Made by a program: the position numbers and the translations under genes | The notes under the pieces: generated by a model | Database searches by the model: none | The model's input: only the letters and a program-made list of their open reading frames with translations | Told to the model about the DNA's origin: nothing | Part shown: in pieces, positions 20,175-24,629 of the stretch | How positions within the stretch are numbered: the stretch's first letter is position 1 | Layout: every line of letters begins with the position of its first letter | DNA from: Bacillota bacterium | Lineage (GTDB): Bacteria; Bacillota; Clostridia; Christensenellales; Aristaeellaceae | Assembly (NCBI GenBank): GCA_023460055.1 | Contig: JAEWRJ010000096.1 | Span: 1-24,629, forward strand | Direction: 5' to 3' | DNA length: 24,629 bases

Positions 20175-21437
20175 ATGAATTCAGCAACCATCGTCTGCCC
20201 CCACTGCAAGCGGCCCTTTGAGATCAGCGACGCGATCAGCCACCAGATCGAGGACGAGCTGCTGCGCGCGAAAACAGAACAGACGGAACTGCTAAAGCAG
20301 GAGTATCAGGGGCAGGCTGAGAAAAAGCTGCGCCAGGCGGTGGAAAACGCGCTGATGCAGGCCGGGCAGGACGCGCAGCTGCAGCTGGAGCGGGAGCGCC
20401 AGTCGATGAAGCTGGCGCTGGAAAAGGCCAGGCAGTCGGCCATCCTTGAAGCGGAACAGGCCCGGCAGCAGACGGAGCTTGAAACGGAGCGGCTCAAAAA
20501 GCAGGCGCAGAGCGCCAAAGAAAACGAAAAGCAACTAAGAGATCAATTATCCCAGCTGCTTGACGAACTGAGCAAGGCAAACAAGGCCAGGGAAGAAGCG
20601 CAGATCGCGGCCCGCCGGGAGCTGATGGAGAAGGAAAAGCTGATCCGGCAGGAGGCCGTCAAGAGCGCGTCGGATGATTTCAACACCAAGATCCGCGAGC
20701 AGGAGGAGACCATCAACCGTCTGCGCGAGCAGCTGACCACCGCCAAGCAGGTGGCCGAGCAGGGCTCCCAGCAGCTGCAGGGCGAGATACTGGAGCTGGA
20801 TATTGAGGAAGGCCTGAGAACCGCCTTCCCGCTGGACAGCATCGACGAGGTCAAAAAGGGCGAGCGCGGCAGTGATATCCGCCAGACCGTCAACGAGCGA
20901 TTGTACCAGAACTGCGGGCTGATCCTGTGGGAGTGCAAGAACGCCAAGACCTATCAGGCGGCCTGGCTGGGGAAGCTGAAGGATGAGATGGCGGTGGAAA
21001 AGGCCCAGATCGGCGTGATCGTATTCAACCCGGCGGATGGCAGCGGCAGGGAGTTTGAGCAGCTGGGGGACAATATCTGGCTGGTGAAGCCCAGGTACGC
21101 CAACATGCTGGCAGCGCTGCTGCGCGAGGTATTGGTCAAAGTGTTTATCGCTAACCGCAACGCGGAGGGCAAGGACATCAAGACCGAGCTGATCTACAAC
21201 TACCTCACCGGCGGCGAGTTTTCCAGCCGCATCCGCTATATCATAGAATCCTACGACGAGATGTCCAGGCAGCTGGATACCGAAAAAAAGCAGGCGCAGC
21301 GGCGCTGGGCCGCGCAGGAAAAGATACTGCAAAAGGTCACGACCAGCCTGTACGGCATGAGCGGCGACCTGCAGGGCATCGCGGGCAAGGAGATCATCGC
21401 CCTGCCGGCCATTGATGGGGAAGACGCGGACGAATGA
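20175..21437 (+). CDS. DUF2130 protein: zinc-ribbon start, coiled coil and nuclease-like domain
   Basis: 420-residue protein of the DUF2130 family. Residues 8-15 (CPHCKRPF) carry a CxxC knuckle. Residues about 25-205 are a Glu/Lys/Gln/Ala-rich coiled coil. The DUF2130 domain (about 205-360) has the PD-(D/E)xK-like pattern: an Asp in KGERGSDIRQTV, ExK in LILWECKNAK, then AWLGKLKDEM and ANMLAALLREVLVK. The family is thought to be restriction-endonuclease-like but has no settled function. The start is ATG 20175, with AAGGAG before it; the GTG that opens the longer frame overlaps this ribosome site. It may share a transcript with the MFS gene. Its stop codon touches a 160-bp near-palindrome. Confidence 0.87.
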   Translation: MNSATIVCPHCKRPFEISDAISHQIEDELLRAKTEQTELLKQEYQGQAEKKLRQAVENALMQAGQDAQLQLERERQSMKLALEKARQSAILEAEQARQQTELETERLKKQAQSAKENEKQLRDQLSQLLDELSKANKAREEAQIAARRELMEKEKLIRQEAVKSASDDFNTKIREQEETINRLREQLTTAKQVAEQGSQQLQGEILELDIEEGLRTAFPLDSIDEVKKGERGSDIRQTVNERLYQNCGLILWECKNAKTYQAAWLGKLKDEMAVEKAQIGVIVFNPADGSGREFEQLGDNIWLVKPRYANMLAALLREVLVKVFIANRNAEGKDIKTELIYNYLTGGEFSSRIRYIIESYDEMSRQLDTEKKQAQRRWAAQEKILQKVTTSLYGMSGDLQGIAGKEIIALPAIDGEDADE

Positions 21438-21596
21438 TACTAACTCAAACCATAAACGCATCGTTGCGCCGGTGATTTTGCCCCGGTGCTGTGTCGCTGC
21501 AAGTTCGACGTAGCGCTGCTACGCCTTCACTTGCGCTCCTTGCCCCGAACCAAACTCCCTCGTCGCTTTGGATGCGTTTATGATTTTCGTTAGTAT
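21437..21596. repeat. 160-bp imperfect palindrome with 26-bp terminal inverted repeats
   Basis: The left end ATACTAACTCAAACCATAAA plus CGCATC (21437-21462) matches the reverse complement of the right end (21571-21596) at 22 or 23 of 26 bases. The interior is also self-complementary in parts (CAAGTTCGACGTAGC versus CAAGTGAAGGCGTAGC), with a perfect centre CGTAGC-gct-GCTACG. There is no frame of note and no clear target-site duplication. It could be a MITE-like element or a long hairpin that ends transcripts; no T-run follows. Confidence 0.75.
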
Positions 21597-21611
21597 AAAG
21601 CTATAAGCAAG

Positions 21612-21654
21612 TAAAAGACGCTGGTGGGCATCAATATGATCCCCGCCAGTGTCT
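21612..21654 (-). terminator. Intrinsic terminator after the serine hydrolase gene
   Basis: A 13-bp stem with two wobble pairs, 21616-21628 with 21642-21654 (AGACGCTGGTGGG / CCCGCCAGTGTCT). On the minus strand it is followed by TTTTAC. It closes the amylase-hydrolase unit 15 bases after the stop codon. Confidence 0.75.
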
Positions 21655-21668
21655 AATCGTATAGTATT

Positions 21669-23066
21669 TTACAGTAATTGCTTTTTCAGATTCAGCTTGC
21701 CCTGATAGAAACCCCGCGCTTCACTCTTCCCCGTCAAGCCATCCTTGTTCGCGCTCAGCTTCAGATCCAGCGCGAAGGGCGCGGTGGGAAAGAGCACACG
21801 GACACGGATGGTATCGCCGCTCATGCCGAAGCCGCCCAGATAGGGCAGATTGCCCTCACCGGGCATGGGGCTTGACACCTCGCCCAGGCAGGGCTTCTTG
21901 CGCCCCAGGTCAAAGCAGGAGGCAAACTCCTCCCCCGGTCCGCGGAAAAACAGGCGGATATGGTTTTCATCCGCCGCGTCCAGGCGAAGGGCAGCGCCTT
22001 TTTCATCCAGATAGCTGCCATCCAGCGCCATCACGCTCCCGGCATCGTCCGGCGGCATCCTGCGGGACAGGTTGCCCGCCTTTTTCAGGATATCGGCCTG
22101 CCTCTCTTCGCTTGCCGGCGGCAGGGTGAGGGCCGCGTCCATCAGGGCGTGCAGCGCGGTCATCTCCTTATCCATATCAGGGGCGGAGGCGGTGGCCGCG
22201 ACGGCCAGGTTGTGTCCCGTATCGATCATCATCACTTGGCCGAACATGCCGTCACCGCGGTAGCGCCCGAAACGGCTGCGCCAGAACTGGTAGCCGTAGC
22301 CCTGGTTCCAATCGTTGCCCGTGTCCGGGTCGCCGTTTGATATGTGGGTCCGGGTCGCGCGCTGGAAGTAGCCCTCCGGCAGCACACGCTCTCCCCCCTC
22401 CATGCCGTCATTCAGCAGCAGCTGCGCCACCCTGGCAATATCCAGGTTGCTCAGGTGGAAGCCGAAGCCCGCCATGTTGTAGCCCATCGGGCAGCAGTTC
22501 CACCGGCGGCGGGGAACGCCGATTTTGTCAAACAGGCGGGGCATCAGGTAATCGCGCAGTGTCTCCCCGACAGCACGCTGCACCATACGGCCCGCCAGAT
22601 AAGTGCCCATGGTGTTGTAATGAAACACTGTACCCGGCGCATGGATGACGGCATGAGACAGGACCTCGCGGGCGATGTTGCTGTTCATTCGCAGATCCGG
22701 CCCGTCGCTTTTGGGGTCCAGGCCTGAAGACATGCTCAGCAGGTGGTGCAGGGTCACCTCATCAAGCTTCCGGTCGTAGTCTTCCGGCAGACAGTCACTG
22801 AGCACTTCAGTCACCCGGCTGTCCCAATTGATTTTCCCCTCCGCCACAGCGAAGCCCGCCGCCATGGAAGTAAAGGACTTGGACAGCGAGAACAGCACGA
22901 AGGGCGCGTCCTCCCTGTAGGGCTTGCTGTTTAAGGTGAAGCGCTTGCCGTCGCGTATCAAGGAGACAGTGGCGAAGCCCAGCTTTTTGTAATCCTTGAT
23001 AAAATCCTCCAGCGCCAGGCTGCTCAGGCCCATCTCTTCCGGGCTGTTAACCTTGATCAGTTCCAT
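21669..23066 (-). CDS. Beta-lactamase-fold serine hydrolase (class C-like family)
   Basis: 465-residue protein of the beta-lactamase/D-aminopeptidase (Pfam Beta-lactamase) family. The catalytic SxxK is in FSLSKSFTS (near residue 60). The second motif is YNT in FHYNTMGTYL, in place of the common YSN, as in many family members. The third is the GDGMFGQ loop instead of KTG. SSGLDP and GFHLSNLDIARVAQLLL are typical. A C-terminal domain of about 130 residues follows (SYLDEKGAALRL, FPTAPFALDLKLS). No signal peptide is seen, so it is probably cytosolic. Family members are esterases or peptidases; resistance to beta-lactams should not be assumed. It follows the amylase gene by 27 bases and is likely cotranscribed. 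Confidence 0.87.
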   Translation of the reverse strand: MELIKVNSPEEMGLSSLALEDFIKDYKKLGFATVSLIRDGKRFTLNSKPYREDAPFVLFSLSKSFTSMAAGFAVAEGKINWDSRVTEVLSDCLPEDYDRKLDEVTLHHLLSMSSGLDPKSDGPDLRMNSNIAREVLSHAVIHAPGTVFHYNTMGTYLAGRMVQRAVGETLRDYLMPRLFDKIGVPRRRWNCCPMGYNMAGFGFHLSNLDIARVAQLLLNDGMEGGERVLPEGYFQRATRTHISNGDPDTGNDWNQGYGYQFWRSRFGRYRGDGMFGQVMMIDTGHNLAVAATASAPDMDKEMTALHALMDAALTLPPASEERQADILKKAGNLSRRMPPDDAGSVMALDGSYLDEKGAALRLDAADENHIRLFFRGPGEEFASCFDLGRKKPCLGEVSSPMPGEGNLPYLGGFGMSGDTIRVRVLFPTAPFALDLKLSANKDGLTGKSEARGFYQGKLNLKKQLL

Positions 23067-23093
23067 GCTTTGTCCACCCTCATTTCATCGTCA

Positions 23094-24629
23094 TTATGCT
23101 CTGATATATACGGCCGGGAAATTCTCGTTGCAGACGAACTCTCCCTCGCCCTGTTCATCCAGCGTGATCCGCTCCTGCCTGCCGCCCATGACATCCCGCC
23201 AGGTGGTGCCCGCGTTCAGAGGACCGAAGGCCATGCGCTTCCTGCCCTCTCCCCGGTTGCTGATCAGCACCGCCAGGCCGGAGCCTTCGTGCCCCGCGTC
23301 CCCCAGGCGCAGCCAACCGATGCAGTCCGGGTGATCAAAATAATCCTTCTGCTCCCCGTAGGCATAGCGGAGCCGGGCTTCCAGCATCGGATCCAGCTGG
23401 GGCTTCAGCCCTTCCCATGCGCCGGGGCCGCCGGCGATGCCGTAGTAATCGCCCCAGAACAGGCAGGGATAACCCTCTCGCCGCAGCAGGATGAGGGCGT
23501 AGGCCAGCAGCTTGAAAGGAAGGCTGACCCAGCTTTCCAAGGCCTGACCCTGCTGGGAATCATGGTTGTCCACAAAGGTCACGGTGCCCCAGGCGCTTTT
23601 TTCGATCAGGGTGCCGGCAAAGATCCCGCGCAGGTCATAATCGCAGCCCACATCCGCCGCCCGCTTGAAGTTGAAGTGCAGGGCCACGTCAAACAGCGCC
23701 ATCTGGTCACCGGTATCATCGATATATTCCATCAAGCGGTTTTCATCCGCGTGCCAGTATTCGCCCACAAAGTACAGCGGCCGCCCGGCGCTCAGCCGCG
23801 TCTGGCGCAAAAACACGCTGACGAAGCTTGAGTTGATGTGCTTGACCGCGTCCAGCCGCATCCCGTCGACGGGAAAAGTATTCACAAACCATTCGCCCCA
23901 GCGCAGGGTTTCCTCCATCACCTCTCGGTTGCGGTAGTCGATATCGGCAAACATCAGGTAGTCGAAGTTGCCCTTCTCACTGTCCACGTTGGGCGCGAAA
24001 CCCTTGTTGTCGCCTAGGATGCGGAAGATACCGCCTTCATGGCGCATATCGTCATAATCCACGGCCGTAAAGTGGCTGAAGTTCCATACAAAACCGGAAT
24101 ACTTCCCCTTTCTTCCCGGAAAGGTGAAGCGCGTCCAGCCCTTGATGTCATAAGGCTCTGAGATCTGTTCCTCCCGGTTGTCGGGGTTGACCCGCACGGC
24201 GGAGAACAGTTCCGTCTCATCGGCCCCGGCCTTGTGGTTGAGCACCGCGTCGATATACACCCGGATGCCCGCTTCATGCAGCGCGCCGATCATGGCGTAA
24301 AACTGTTCACGCGTGCCGTATTTGGTGCGTACGGCGCCTTTCTGGTCAAACTCGCCGATATCCCACAGGTCGTAAACGCCGTAGCCCACATCATCCGTGC
24401 CGGTGGCTTTGCAGCAGGGCGGCGTCCACACGCTGCCGGCGCCGATGGCTTTGAGTTCCCCCGCCAGGTTCCGCAGCCTGTTCCAGTGCTCCCCGTCATT
24501 TGGCAGATACCATTCAAAGCCCTGCACCATCACGCGGTTGTCGGGGTCCCGGCCGGGTTCGGGCTGGGGCAGCACATTTTCCAGCTTGATTCCCTTCTCC
24601 CGGGCCAGCTGTTCGAAATGCTCCTCGAG
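23094..24629 (-). CDS. GH13 alpha-amylase, cytosolic (subfamily 5-like), 5' end missing
   Basis: At least 511 codons, open to the window edge. It hydrolyses internal alpha-1,4 bonds of starch, glycogen or maltodextrins. The barrel signatures are MVQGFEWYLPNDG (typical of the AmyS/AmyA cytosolic group), VYIDAVLNHKAG, GMRLDAVKHI with the nucleophile Asp, YFVGEYW with the acid Glu, and FVDNHDSQQG with the transition-state Asp. CLFWGDYYGI and a C-terminal beta-domain follow. There is no secretion signal before the barrel. A GTG at 24575 could start it, but the frame stays open upstream (LEEHFEQLAREKGIKLEN), which resembles N-terminal extensions in clostridial relatives. I therefore treat it as partial. 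Confidence 0.92.
   Translation of the reverse strand, partial: LEEHFEQLAREKGIKLENVLPQPEPGRDPDNRVMVQGFEWYLPNDGEHWNRLRNLAGELKAIGAGSVWTPPCCKATGTDDVGYGVYDLWDIGEFDQKGAVRTKYGTREQFYAMIGALHEAGIRVYIDAVLNHKAGADETELFSAVRVNPDNREEQISEPYDIKGWTRFTFPGRKGKYSGFVWNFSHFTAVDYDDMRHEGGIFRILGDNKGFAPNVDSEKGNFDYLMFADIDYRNREVMEETLRWGEWFVNTFPVDGMRLDAVKHINSSFVSVFLRQTRLSAGRPLYFVGEYWHADENRLMEYIDDTGDQMALFDVALHFNFKRAADVGCDYDLRGIFAGTLIEKSAWGTVTFVDNHDSQQGQALESWVSLPFKLLAYALILLRREGYPCLFWGDYYGIAGGPGAWEGLKPQLDPMLEARLRYAYGEQKDYFDHPDCIGWLRLGDAGHEGSGLAVLISNRGEGRKRMAFGPLNAGTTWRDVMGGRQERITLDEQGEGEFVCNENFPAVYIRA

Noticed and set aside
21437..21596. Insertion sequence
   Set aside because: There are terminal inverted repeats but no transposase and no visible target duplication; it is kept as a repeat or MITE-like candidate only.
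21669..23066. Antibiotic-resistance beta-lactamase
   Set aside because: The SxxK motif is present, but there is no signal peptide and no KTG, and the domain layout fits general serine hydrolases.

Overview
The window looks like a chromosomal piece of a GC-rich, anaerobic, Clostridia-like member of the Bacillota. The signs are an [FeFe]-hydrogenase-type protein, a CitX-CitG fusion, a cytosolic-type GH13 alpha-amylase, strong GGAGG ribosome sites, sigma-A-type promoters, intrinsic terminators and eight tRNA genes that all encode CCA. No species can be named from the sequence. The main exception in base composition is the AAA ATPase gene at 5249-6505, which is clearly AT-richer and may be a recent arrival.

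Layout. 1-1600 (minus): the 5' end of an unrecognised gene and a citXG fusion. 1610-2900 (plus): a DEDDh exonuclease and an HD-domain phosphohydrolase, closed by a terminator; the first gene is divergent from citXG over a compact double promoter. 2901-6505 (minus): an orphan [FeFe]-hydrogenase-like protein, a membrane-anchored alpha/beta hydrolase and an AAA_14/DUF4143 ATPase whose promoter carries two dyads. 6681-15154 (minus): a molybdenum operon with its own promoter, long structured leader and terminator. Its order of transcription is molybdopterin-binding protein, modA, modB, modC, moeA, moaA, moaC, mogA, a MOSC protein and a Nudix hydrolase. It imports molybdate (ModABC), makes cyclic pyranopterin (MoaA, MoaC), then adenylates molybdopterin and inserts Mo (MogA, MoeA). 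Molybdopterin synthase (MoaD/MoaE) and any molybdoenzyme are absent from the window.

15330-17760: a gamma carbonic anhydrase (plus) converges on a Gfo/Idh/MocA oxidoreductase and an MBL-fold hydrolase (minus). A striking repeat array fills the gap between them. 17831-18662 (minus): an eight-gene tRNA operon (Arg, His, Gln, Lys, Leu, Gly, Gly, Lys) with a consensus promoter and terminator. 18891-21437 (plus): an MFS exporter and a DUF2130 coiled-coil nuclease-like protein. 21616-24629 (minus): a beta-lactamase-fold serine hydrolase downstream of an alpha-amylase that runs off the window.

The least explained parts are non-coding: a multi-stem leader RNA ahead of the molybdenum operon; a REP-like hairpin family at two loci, whose array copies overlap gene ends; an inverted repeat pair between modA and modB; and a 160-bp near-palindrome with 26-bp terminal inverted repeats after the DUF2130 gene.
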